Assembly (NCBI GenBank): GCA_036509255.1
Contig: DATCFY010000200.1
Location: forward strand, 1-34,873
From: RYN-230 sp036509255
Lineage (GTDB): Bacteria; Actinomycetota; Actinomycetes; Streptosporangiales; Streptosporangiaceae
DNA length: 34,873 nt
Reading direction: 5' to 3'
Part shown: in pieces, positions 8,210-15,203 of the stretch
Layout: each line of letters begins with the position of its first letter
Numbering within the stretch: position 1 is the first letter of the stretch
The notes under the pieces: generated by a model
Seen by the model: the letters and a program-made list of their open reading frames with translations, nothing else
The model's database searches: none
What the model was told of the DNA's origin: nothing
Program-made: the position numbers and the translations under genes

Positions 8210-8842
8210 TCAGCCAGCGCTGTCGGGCGCGGGCGGCAGCGGGGGCATGGCACCCGGCGCCGTGGGGGCCAGGAACTTCGCCACGTTGAGCCCCGATCCG
8301 ACCATCTGCTTCAGCATGAAGTCGTGGTTGAGGTCGAGGATGGCCCGGGTCTCAGCGGCGATCACCGCGTTCCGGTTCAGGCTCAGCTCGTTGTCCTGCA
8401 ACTGTTCCCCGGACAGGGACCAGTTGGTCGAGCCTTTCACCGTGTACACGCCGTCCACAATCACGATCTTCAGATGTGAGATGGCGTTGTGCACCGAACT
8501 GGTGCCGATCGCGATGCTGTTACCGAAGGCGTCGTTGTTCCACTTGGCCAGGATCTCCTTTTCGTGGACCCCTGAGGCCTGGCTACGGTCCAGGCTCATC
8601 TGGACATAGACCCGCTCGTCGGCCAGCTTGCCCTGGATGATCGTGTTCAGCTCGTCATCGTCGTAGCCGAACATGTTGACCACGATGGAGTGCTGGGCCG
8701 TCCCGAGCAGGGCGACCAGCAACCCGTGAACGTTGTCGCGCGGGGCGAAGAAGGTCCTCTCGTCGTCTGGATAACCATCCAGGAACGTGCCCTCGGCCTT
8801 GTACGTCCCAAGGTTTTCCCACACGAACGGCGCATCAGCCAT
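8210..8842 (-). CDS. Phospholipase D-like protein with a single HKD motif
   Basis: A 210-residue member of the PLD superfamily. One HKD motif is visible: HLKIVIVD followed by VKGSTNWS, with catalytic His, Lys and Asp plus the downstream GSxNWS. Single-HKD proteins such as the Nuc endonuclease form a composite active site as dimers, so this could act on nucleic acid or phosphodiesters; lipid activity is not implied. There is no signal peptide or membrane helix, so it should be cytosolic. The C-terminus ends in a Pro-rich tail. The ATG at 8842 follows a run of six G five bases upstream, which serves as ribosome site and is also one arm of an inverted repeat. The function is not settled. Confidence 0.8.
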   Translation of the reverse strand: MADAPFVWENLGTYKAEGTFLDGYPDDERTFFAPRDNVHGLLVALLGTAQHSIVVNMFGYDDDELNTIIQGKLADERVYVQMSLDRSQASGVHEKEILAKWNNDAFGNSIAIGTSSVHNAISHLKIVIVDGVYTVKGSTNWSLSGEQLQDNELSLNRNAVIAAETRAILDLNHDFMLKQMVGSGLNVAKFLAPTAPGAMPPLPPAPDSAG

Positions 8843-8848
8843 TGTGAC

Positions 8849-8871
8849 CCCCCTGTGTATACGTCAGGGGG
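8849..8871 (-). promoter_or_regulatory. Inverted repeat enclosing the ribosome site of the PLD-like gene
   Basis: Perfect 7-base arms (CAGGGGG at 8865-8871 and CCCCCTG at 8849-8855 on the plus strand) flank a 9-base loop containing GTATAC. In the minus-strand mRNA the 3' arm is the G-rich Shine-Dalgarno sequence of the gene starting at 8842, so a folded hairpin would hide it. It could instead be a DNA operator. Confidence 0.5.
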
Positions 8872-8974
8872 AACGTATCCCGTCGCGGTGCGGCTGGCTA
8901 TAGGCACCGGCGGCCGGCCGACCCGGAAAAGGGACCAGATGGACCGGGACCGGCCGACCCCGGCTTGCAGACGG

Positions 8975-9334
8975 TCAGCGGCGGGCGTAGTTGCTGGCCC
9001 CGTACCAGTCCACGACGACGACCGGCTCATCGCCCACCACCCAGGCGTCGTGTCCCTGGGGCAGCGCGGTGACGTCGCCCGGCTGGGCGTCGAATTCCAC
9101 GCCGTCGGACATCACGATGTGCAGCGTGCCCTGCACGTGGTACTGGAAATGCGGCGCCTCGCACAGCTCGGTTCCGGCGAGCGGCTTGACGTCCTGGGAC
9201 CAGCGCCAGCCCGGCTGCAGGGTGAGCCGGCCGACCTCCCCGCCGCCGATCCGGAGCAGGTGCAGGGCCCCGTGGTCGAAGGTTCGGGTCTCGTCGGGGG
9301 TCTGGAAGCTTTTCTGTTCCGGTTTTCCGGTCAT
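8975..9334 (-). CDS. Cupin-domain protein
   Basis: A 119-residue small cupin. PGWRWSQDVKPLAGTELC corresponds to the first barrel motif, FQYHVQGTLHIVMSDG to the central strands, and PGDVTALPQGHDAWVVGDEP to the second motif, with several histidines that may hold a metal. The start is ATG 9334, eleven bases after GGGAG (9346-9350); the upstream in-frame extension is low-complexity and overlaps the regulatory region. It is divergent from the SARP gene, sharing a 170-base intergenic region that holds a pair of direct repeats, so it may be controlled by that regulator. The PLD-like gene lies 132 bases downstream on the same strand. Substrate unknown. Confidence 0.8.
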   Translation of the reverse strand: MTGKPEQKSFQTPDETRTFDHGALHLLRIGGGEVGRLTLQPGWRWSQDVKPLAGTELCEAPHFQYHVQGTLHIVMSDGVEFDAQPGDVTALPQGHDAWVVGDEPVVVVDWYGASNYARR

Positions 9335-9398
9335 GGCACTCACTTCTCCCTGGCCCGAAGGCCCGTGGCTGCTTTCCGCCGAGCCTGGCCGGCCTGGG

Positions 9399-9416
9399 TT
9401 GCACTGGCCTTGCAGC
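9399..9416 (+). promoter_or_regulatory. Direct heptamer repeat, candidate SARP operator
   Basis: TTGCACT and TTGCAGC separated by GGCC, an 11-base period, lie between the divergent cupin and SARP genes. SARP regulators are known to bind heptamer direct repeats with about 4-base spacers. A close copy of this arrangement occurs at 15030-15047. That the neighbouring SARP binds it is inferred. Confidence 0.5.
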
Positions 9417-9504
9417 ACCTCGCGTGGCCGTTACTGGCCAGGCCGCCACCGGCCGTGCCGCGGCTGACCTGGCGGTTCGCGCCGGGCGGGGGTTGGATAC
9501 CAGC

Positions 9505-12500
9505 ATGAGGTCGCTCGCGGTGCGGGTGCTCAACGACTTCGGCGTGGACGGGATGGAGCCGCAGTCGCTGGGCAGCCGGAAGGCGCGCCTGACGCTCCAC
9601 CTGCTGGCCCTGGCCGGAGGGCAGGTGGTGACCTCGGGCGCGCTCGCGGACGCCCTGTGGGGTGATACGCCACCTGCCAAGCCCGACGATCAGATCGCGG
9701 TGCTGGTCAGCCGCCTGCGGGCAGTACTCGGCCGGGACCGGATCGTGCATCGTGACCACGGGTACCTCCTGCACTGCGACTGGCTGGACGCCGCCGAGCT
9801 GGCCGGGCTCACCGGGGAGATCGACCGGCGGCGGTGCGCGGGCCATGTGATGGGTGCGGCGGCCGCGGCCCGCGTCGCGCTCTCCCTGGTCCACGGCGAC
9901 GGCCCGGCCCCGCTGCCGGGCAGCTGGGCGGAGCTGAAACGCGCCGACCTGGAGCGCCTGATCCGCCGCGCCCGCCAGGTGGCGGCCACCGCGCTGCTGG
10001 ACGCCGGGGACTGGATGGCCGCCGCCGATGCGGCCGCGATCGCGCTGGAACACGACGCCTACGACGAGGTAGCTCTCCGGGTGCTGCTGCGCGCCCAGGT
10101 GATGGGCGGCCGGGTGGCGGCGGCCCTGGCGGCGTACGCCAGCACCCGGGAGCGCCTCGCCGACGAGCTGGGCACGGATCCCTCGCCCGAGACCGAAGCG
10201 CTGCAGCTGGCCATCCTGCGCGGCGAGCTGCTCCCGCCCGGGCCTGCCCCGGCCCCGGCCCGCCTGGGCCTCGTCGGCCGCGGCGACGAACTCGGCTACC
10301 TGGACGCGGTGGCCAACCACGCCCGCAGCGGCGCCGTCGAGGTGGTGGTCATCGACGGGGAGGCCGGCATCGGGAAGACCACCCTGCTGCGCACCTGGGC
10401 CGACGGCCGGGCGGCCGCCGGGGACACGGTCCTGATGGCGACCTGCGGGCAGCTCGACCGGGCCCTGCCGCTGGATGCCCTGCTCGCCGCGCTGGGCGCG
10501 CTGCTGCGCCGGCTGGGACCCGAGGCGGCCGCAGACCTGATGGGAGGGGACGAGCCGGTCCTCGGGCCCGTCCTCGCGACGAGCCCCGCCACGCGGGCAC
10601 GGCCGGCTCTGGCGGACAGCCTGCTCGGTCCTGCGGTCTTGTACGCCGCTCTGGTCCGGGTGCTCGGGAGGCTCGCCGTCCGGGGGCCGCTGGTCGTGGC
10701 GATCGACGATGCGCACCTGGCGGGCCCCGCGCTTGCGGACTGGCTGCGCTTCGTGCGGCGCGGGGCGGTCCCGCTGACCGTGGTGGCCGCGGTCCGGCCA
10801 GGCGCGGGCGAGCCGCTGCCGGCCACCGGAGTCGTCCACCTGGGCGTGCTCGGCCGTGACGCCGCCGCGGAGCTGGTGGGCCTGGGGCGGGTGGACGAGC
10901 TGTACGAGCGCTCCAAAGGCCACCCGCTGTTCCTTACCGAGCTGGCCCAGCAGGTGGCGGGCGAGCCGCTGCCCGCCTCACTTGTGGAGTCGGTGTCCGC
11001 GCGGTGTGACGATCTGGGGCCGGCCGGCACGCTGCTGCGGACCGCCGCGGTGATCGGCCCCGAGCTGGACATCGACCTGCTGGCGGCGGTACTCGGCCGC
11101 GGCGTGGTGGATCTGCTGGGTGACGCGGAGCGGGCCGTCGCCGGGCAGTTTCTGGCCGACGAGAACGGGACCCTCAGGTTCCGGCACGAGCTGCTGCGGG
11201 AGGCCCTCGCCGCGAGCGCCACGGCCGGCCGGGCCGCCCTGCTACACCGGCAGGCCGGCCGCGTGCTGGCCCGCCGGCCGGACGCCGACCCGGTGATGGT
11301 GGCCCACCAGGCCCGCCTGGGCGGTGACCTCACGCTGGCCTCGCGCGCACTGCGGGACGCGTCGGCGCGGGCCGGGGAGCGCTTCGATCACGCCGCGGCC
11401 GAGGCGCTGCTGGACGACGCGCTGCTGCTGCACCCCGATCAGGAGGGGTGGCTGGCGCGGGCCCGGGTCCGCACCCGTCGCGGCCGGTACGCCCAGGCCC
11501 TGGACGACGTCCAGCGGGCCGGCGAAGCGGGCCCGGCCGCCCTCGAGGCCGGCGCCTGGGCGTCCTACTTCGGCCGCCAGTTCGCGCAGGCCGCCCAGTT
11601 CGCCGAGGATGGTGCACTGGCCGCGGTGGATCCGGCGACCCGGGCCCGGTGCCTGGCGGTGGGCGGCCGCACCCACCACGCCGCGGGAGACCTGGCCCGG
11701 GCCGAGCGGCTGCTCGGTGAGGCGTTCTCGCTGGCTGAGGGCCCGGACCGGGTGACCGCGGCCGCGTGGCTCGGGGTCCTCCGGGCACATCAGAGCCGGG
11801 CCGGTGAGGCCCTGTCGCTGCTGCGCCCGGCTGCCCGCGGGCATGTGGGGGTGGAGCACACTTCGGCCACGCTGCACGCGCTGCTGTTCACCGGGCACGC
11901 GCACGCGCTCGCCGGCCACCCGGACCTGGCCCTGGCCGCGTTCGCGCGCTACACCGAGGAGGTGGAGCGGCGCCAGGTGCCCCGTTTCGCGGGCCGCGCG
12001 GTGAACTTCGCGGGCTGGGTGCTGCGCAACCTGGGCGCGGCCGGGGAGGCCGCCGACCAGCACACGGCGGCGCTGGAGATCGGGCAGCGCCAGGGCACAG
12101 CCGAGGTCACCATTGCCGCCCTGGAAGACCTGGCCGAACAGCGCCTGGACGCCGGTGACCCGGACGGCGCGCGGACCCGGCTGGCGGAGGCCGCCGCGCT
12201 GCTGCAGGGCGATCTGGTCTTCGGCTGGCGACTGGACCTGAAGCACCAGCTGATCACCGGGCGGCTGGCCCTGCTGTGCGGCGACGCCGGGCAGGCCGCA
12301 GACGTGGCCGCCGGGCTGGAGTCACGGGCGGCGGCGCTCGGCGTCCCCCGCTACGTCAGCGTCGCCCGCCTTCTCCGGCATCGGGCGCACCGGGCCCTGG
12401 GCTGGCCGGTGGACCTGGACTGTGTCCAGGCCGACCTGGATCTGCTCGACAGCGCGGTGGCGGTGGAGGCCTGGTGGTGGACCGGCGAGGTGGCCGCCGA

Positions 12501-12636
12501 CTTCGCCAATCGCGCCTGGCTGGACCGGGCCGCCGACCGGGCCGAGCAGCTTGCCCGCAGCGCCGGGGGGTACGCGGACGGGCTGCGGCGGCACGCAGAC
12601 CAGCGCCTGAGCAAGTGGCGCGCCCTGGCCCGCTGA
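9505..12636 (+). CDS. SARP-family transcriptional regulator with ATPase and TPR-like domains (AfsR-like)
   Basis: Large pathway activator of about 1043 residues. The N-terminal OmpR-like winged helix (RVLNDFGVDGMEP onward, about residues 5-95) is followed by a bacterial transcriptional activator domain (about 100-250, ending TRERLADELGTDPSPET). An AAA-type ATPase comes next, with Walker A GEAGIGKTT (about 285-293) and Walker B LVVAIDDAH (about 395-403). The C-terminal 450 residues are Ala/Leu-rich helical repeats resembling TPRs. The start at ATG 9505 fits the family N-terminus; the upstream in-frame extension does not. The ribosome site is weak. ATP and protein binding presumably modulate activation. 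Likely targets, inferred from shared repeats, are its own promoter, the divergent cupin and the minus-strand operon starting at 14986. Confidence 0.9.
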   Translation: MRSLAVRVLNDFGVDGMEPQSLGSRKARLTLHLLALAGGQVVTSGALADALWGDTPPAKPDDQIAVLVSRLRAVLGRDRIVHRDHGYLLHCDWLDAAELAGLTGEIDRRRCAGHVMGAAAAARVALSLVHGDGPAPLPGSWAELKRADLERLIRRARQVAATALLDAGDWMAAADAAAIALEHDAYDEVALRVLLRAQVMGGRVAAALAAYASTRERLADELGTDPSPETEALQLAILRGELLPPGPAPAPARLGLVGRGDELGYLDAVANHARSGAVEVVVIDGEAGIGKTTLLRTWADGRAAAGDTVLMATCGQLDRALPLDALLAALGALLRRLGPEAAADLMGGDEPVLGPVLATSPATRARPALADSLLGPAVLYAALVRVLGRLAVRGPLVVAIDDAHLAGPALADWLRFVRRGAVPLTVVAAVRPGAGEPLPATGVVHLGVLGRDAAAELVGLGRVDELYERSKGHPLFLTELAQQVAGEPLPASLVESVSARCDDLGPAGTLLRTAAVIGPELDIDLLAAVLGRGVVDLLGDAERAVAGQFLADENGTLRFRHELLREALAASATAGRAALLHRQAGRVLARRPDADPVMVAHQARLGGDLTLASRALRDASARAGERFDHAAAEALLDDALLLHPDQEGWLARARVRTRRGRYAQALDDVQRAGEAGPAALEAGAWASYFGRQFAQAAQFAEDGALAAVDPATRARCLAVGGRTHHAAGDLARAERLLGEAFSLAEGPDRVTAAAWLGVLRAHQSRAGEALSLLRPAARGHVGVEHTSATLHALLFTGHAHALAGHPDLALAAFARYTEEVERRQVPRFAGRAVNFAGWVLRNLGAAGEAADQHTAALEIGQRQGTAEVTIAALEDLAEQRLDAGDPDGARTRLAEAAALLQGDLVFGWRLDLKHQLITGRLALLCGDAGQAADVAAGLESRAAALGVPRYVSVARLLRHRAHRALGWPVDLDCVQADLDLLDSAVAVEAWWWTGEVAADFANRAWLDRAADRAEQLARSAGGYADGLRRHADQRLSKWRALAR

Positions 12637-12658
12637 GCAAGTCGCGCGCCCTGGCCCG
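12607..12658 (+). repeat. 26-base tandem duplication at the SARP stop codon
   Basis: Two 26-base units (12607-12632 and 12633-12658) differ at one base. The stop codon TGA lies at the start of the second unit. The duplication leaves the C-terminal residues intact and adds a second, untranslated copy behind the stop. Confidence 0.85.
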
Positions 12659-12685
12659 CTGAGAGCCGCGGCCAGCGGTCACTCA

Positions 12686-12699
12686 CCCGCTTCAGCGGG
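12686..12699. terminator. Small hairpin between convergent SARP and methyltransferase genes
   Basis: CCCGC-TTCA-GCGGG forms a 5-base stem with a 4-base loop, overlapping the methyltransferase stop codon. It may help end transcription from either side. No T-run follows, so this is a weak call. Confidence 0.25.
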
Positions 12700-13450
12700 C
12701 CGCGAGGACCAGCATGGAGACGACCAGCGGCCCCGTGCCGGCCACGGCCTGCTCGGCGGCGCGCCACGCGGCCGCCCTCCGGGCCGTGTCCAGCGACTGG
12801 ACGAACGGGGCGATGTGCGCCAGGCCCAGCCGCCAGGAGGCCAGCTGCGCGGGGGTGGACAGGCCGGTCGGCACGGTTAGCGCGTCGACCCGCACGTCGG
12901 TAAACCCGGCCCCCGCCGCCAGGGCGCGGAGCCGCGGCCGATCCAGAGCATCCGGCCCGGCGTCCCGTTTCATCGACGCGTACCAGGCTGGGGGCTGGAA
13001 ACCGAATGAGCGGAGCGCCTCGTCCACGGCCAGCTTGGCCGGGTGGGTCCAGCCCGGCTCGAACGTGCTGGCGGCCAGGCCCCGGCCCACCCGCCGGAGC
13101 TCACGCAGTACCTCGCCGGGCCGGTCGAGGTGGTTGAGGCAGAACGCGGCCACGACGAGATCGAAGGCCCGGTCGCGGAACGGCAGCGCCGCAGCGTCGG
13201 CCACCACCGGGTCCTGCAGCGGGCCGGCGCAGCGCAGCATGGCCTCGGCCAGGTCGGCAGCCACCACCCGGCCCGCACCCGCAGCCAGCGCGGCCCGGGC
13301 AGCCACGCCAGTGCCTGCGCCCAGGTCGAGTACCCGCCGGCCGGCCACCGGGACCGGCGCGGCCGCGATCAGGGCCCGGGCCAGCGGGGCGTAGAGCTGC
13401 GCCGGCCCGGCGGCCCATCCCGCCGCCGCCGCTCCGTAGGCCGAGCGCAT
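12692..13450 (-). CDS. SAM-dependent class I methyltransferase
   Basis: Methyltransferase of 252 residues with the SAM-binding motif I VLDLGAGTGVAA, an acidic residue at the end of strand 2 (VVAADLAEAML), motif ADAAALPFRDRAFD and FCLNHLDRPGEVLREL. This resembles UbiE-type small-molecule methyltransferases. The start is ambiguous. ATG 13450 opens directly before the conserved domain but has no ribosome site. ATG 13564, inside the upstream phosphotransferase gene, has GAGGAG five bases before it and would add 38 residues encoded mostly by a 15-base tandem repeat; however, that GAGGAG also encodes residues of the phosphotransferase and may be coincidence. It is the last gene of a three-gene minus-strand operon and converges with the SARP gene. 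Substrate unknown. Confidence 0.85.
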   Translation of the reverse strand: MRSAYGAAAAGWAAGPAQLYAPLARALIAAAPVPVAGRRVLDLGAGTGVAARAALAAGAGRVVAADLAEAMLRCAGPLQDPVVADAAALPFRDRAFDLVVAAFCLNHLDRPGEVLRELRRVGRGLAASTFEPGWTHPAKLAVDEALRSFGFQPPAWYASMKRDAGPDALDRPRLRALAAGAGFTDVRVDALTVPTGLSTPAQLASWRLGLAHIAPFVQSLDTARRAAAWRAAEQAVAGTGPLVVSMLVLAAR

Positions 13451-13477
13451 ATCCGCGGCCGGCCCGGCTGGGGCCGG

Positions 13478-13522
13478 CTCGGCCTCAGTCAGCTCGGCCT
13501 CAGCCAGCTCAGCCTCAGTCAG
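13478..13522 (-). repeat. 15-base tandem repeat (three units) at the phosphotransferase/methyltransferase junction
   Basis: Three near-identical 15-base units of the form CTCRGCCTCAGYCAG (13478-13492, 13493-13507, 13508-13522), with the start of a fourth. On the minus strand they begin at the phosphotransferase stop codon and fill most of the gap to the methyltransferase. In the methyltransferase frame they read as repeated ELTEA/ELAEA pentapeptides. Confidence 0.85.
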
Positions 13523-14601
13523 CTCAGCAGGGCGGCGGCCTGCACCGCCTTGGCCTCCCACCATGCCAGCTCCTCGTCGTAGCCGCCGAGCGCCTTCTCC
13601 CAGCCGAACTGGACCAGGGCGCCCAGCAGGCACAGGGCCAGCTGCCGATCCCACCATGGCCCGGTCTCGATGCCGCAGCCCTCCAGCGCGTCCCGGTAGA
13701 CGGTGACCGACGTTTCCTTCGCCTGCGGGAGACGACGGCAGTTGATGGCCAGGTACCAGGCCAGGTCGCTGAGGGGCGCGCCCACCCCGGGCTGTTCCCA
13801 GTCGAGCACGACCGTCCGTCCCGCGTCGTCGGTGCCGAGGTTGTCCAGCTTCCAGTTGCTGTGCACGAACGTGTGCGGTGTCCCGGCCAGCGCGTCGACC
13901 AGCGGGCCGGGGTCGCGGGCCAGCGGCGTCACGACCGCTGCCGCGGCGGGAGCTACCTCTTCCAGCAGCGGCCACCCCTTGGCCACCAGCTGCGGCACGA
14001 GGTGCGCCGTCCCGGTGGCCGCCTCGGCTTGCGCCATCCAGGGCGACAGCTCGAGGTAGCGGTGCATGGCGGGGACCACGTCGAGCTCGGGACCGCAGGC
14101 CCAGAACTCGGCGTGCAGCGCGGCCATGTGCCGGAGGAAACGCTGGTGCTGGGCCAGCGGGATCGGCTCATCCGTGGCCGGGACCAGCCACGGCGTCACA
14201 TCGTGCATCAGCAGGGCGCACCCCCGGGGCCTGGCCGGTCCCTGGCCCGGGCCAGGGCCAGCGCCGCTCCCCTCCGGGGCAGCCCCCACGATCGGCTGGT
14301 TGAAACAGCCGGGCAGGCGGGCCAGGATGCCCCGTTCCCACAGTTCCAGCGGGGCGCCCCGCAACGAGCCGGACGCCCGCATCGTCCAGTCCTCGCGCAG
14401 ATCGAGGTGCTTGAGCACGTAGGGCTGGCCACCGATGACGACCCGCTCCAGCCGGGCCCCGGACTTGCCTGGGACTCCGTCCAGGGCCGTCCGCTCGGTC
14501 ACCCCCGCGAGCAGGTCGGCCACGTCGCCATAACGCCGGGGCGGGGCGGGCACCACGTCGCCAGAGCGGCGGAATGAGGAGCCGGGGCCGCGATCAGGCA
14601 T
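13519..14601 (-). CDS. Aminoglycoside-phosphotransferase-fold (APH-like) protein with altered catalytic motif
   Basis: A 360-residue protein of the APH/choline-kinase fold. The first-lobe lysine is probably in QPYVLKHLDL, and the second lobe carries FVHSNWKLDNLG and VVLDWEQPGVGAPLSDLAWYLA. The family catalytic loop is normally HGD..x..N; here Asn (codon AAC) replaces the catalytic Asp, while the final Asn and the metal-binding Asp of LDWEQ remain. It could be a weak or inactive kinase. ATG 14601 overlaps the upstream stop by eight bases, indicating coupling, and the protein begins MPDRGPG; a longer frame to 14724 is only a shadow of the upstream gene. It belongs to the SnoaL-like/phosphotransferase/methyltransferase operon. 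Actual antibiotic resistance is not implied. Confidence 0.85.
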   Translation of the reverse strand: MPDRGPGSSFRRSGDVVPAPPRRYGDVADLLAGVTERTALDGVPGKSGARLERVVIGGQPYVLKHLDLREDWTMRASGSLRGAPLELWERGILARLPGCFNQPIVGAAPEGSGAGPGPGQGPARPRGCALLMHDVTPWLVPATDEPIPLAQHQRFLRHMAALHAEFWACGPELDVVPAMHRYLELSPWMAQAEAATGTAHLVPQLVAKGWPLLEEVAPAAAAVVTPLARDPGPLVDALAGTPHTFVHSNWKLDNLGTDDAGRTVVLDWEQPGVGAPLSDLAWYLAINCRRLPQAKETSVTVYRDALEGCGIETGPWWDRQLALCLLGALVQFGWEKALGGYDEELAWWEAKAVQAAALLS

Positions 14602-14986
14602 CGGCCGCTTCCATCTCGGCCAGCAGAGCCGCTGGCCAGCGGCCGCCGCAGAACACGGTGTCGGCGACGATCCGGTCGTCGCGCACCGTGAGCAGGTGCA
14701 TGTGGTGGGCCGCGTGCGGCACACCGTGCTCAGTCCAGCTGAGCGTGTACTCGACCACCTCGCTCGCCCCCTCGGCCAGCGGATAACGGCGCAGCTCGTC
14801 GAAGTGTCCCCGGTCGGCGAACCACCGGGCGTACTCGGCGCGGATCGCTTCCGCTCCGGCGGCGTGCATCCGCCAGCCGGGCACGGTAGCGTCCAGCGTG
14901 GCTTCCGGGCTCCACACGTTGCAGCCAGGGATCATCGCACTCTCGATCGCCTGCAGGAACTTCCCGATCACTGGGGTGTCTGCCAT
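14594..14986 (-). CDS. SnoaL-like / NTF2-fold protein
   Basis: A 130-residue protein with the cone-shaped alpha+beta fold of the SnoaL/ketosteroid-isomerase superfamily. Visible are an N-terminal helix (FLQAIESAMIP), the first strand with WSPEATLDATVPGWRMHAAG, helix EAIRAEYARWF and the final strands MHLLTVRDDRIVADTVFCGG. Members catalyse cyclisation or isomerisation or simply bind ligands. I choose ATG 14986 because GAGGAGG lies five bases upstream; ATG 14989 would be too close. It leads the three-gene minus operon. Upstream at 15030-15047 is a direct repeat like that at the SARP gene, so activation by the SARP is likely. Nothing shows the substrate. Confidence 0.75.
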   Translation of the reverse strand: MADTPVIGKFLQAIESAMIPGCNVWSPEATLDATVPGWRMHAAGAEAIRAEYARWFADRGHFDELRRYPLAEGASEVVEYTLSWTEHGVPHAAHHMHLLTVRDDRIVADTVFCGGRWPAALLAEMEAADA

Positions 14987-15029
14987 CATGCCCTCCTCAC
15001 CGGTAAGCTCCCAGCGTGCGCGCGGCGGC

Positions 15030-15047
15030 TTGCAGTGGGGTTGCAGT
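15030..15047 (-). promoter_or_regulatory. Direct heptamer repeat, candidate SARP operator of the SnoaL-like operon
   Basis: Two exact copies of TTGCAGT (plus-strand reading) separated by GGGG, period 11 bases, lie 44 bases before the start of the minus-strand operon. Geometry and core match the repeat at 9399-9416. The position is compatible with activation, although no convincing -10 box is seen at the canonical SARP spacing. Confidence 0.55.
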
Positions 15048-15203
15048 CCCGTCCATCGCCGAGTCCGGGCTTCGTCCGCTAGGGCAGCTGCCTGTGGCTG
15101 ATCCACCTGGTGTTCGCGGTGGCGCTGGACTTCATCCTGGAGTACCCCCCGCACGTGTGAGACCGGCCCCTGGCACGGTGGCCGACGGCGCGGGCCGCGA
15201 TCA

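Noticed and set aside
9340..10923. 527-residue minus-strand open frame
   Set aside because: Runs against the SARP DNA-binding and ATPase domains; typical high-GC shadow.
13478..13522. CRISPR-like array
   Set aside because: The units are contiguous 15-mers without spacers, so this is a minisatellite.
13519..14601. Antibiotic-resistance kinase
   Set aside because: Only the APH fold is supported; the catalytic Asp is replaced and the neighbours do not point to a specific drug.
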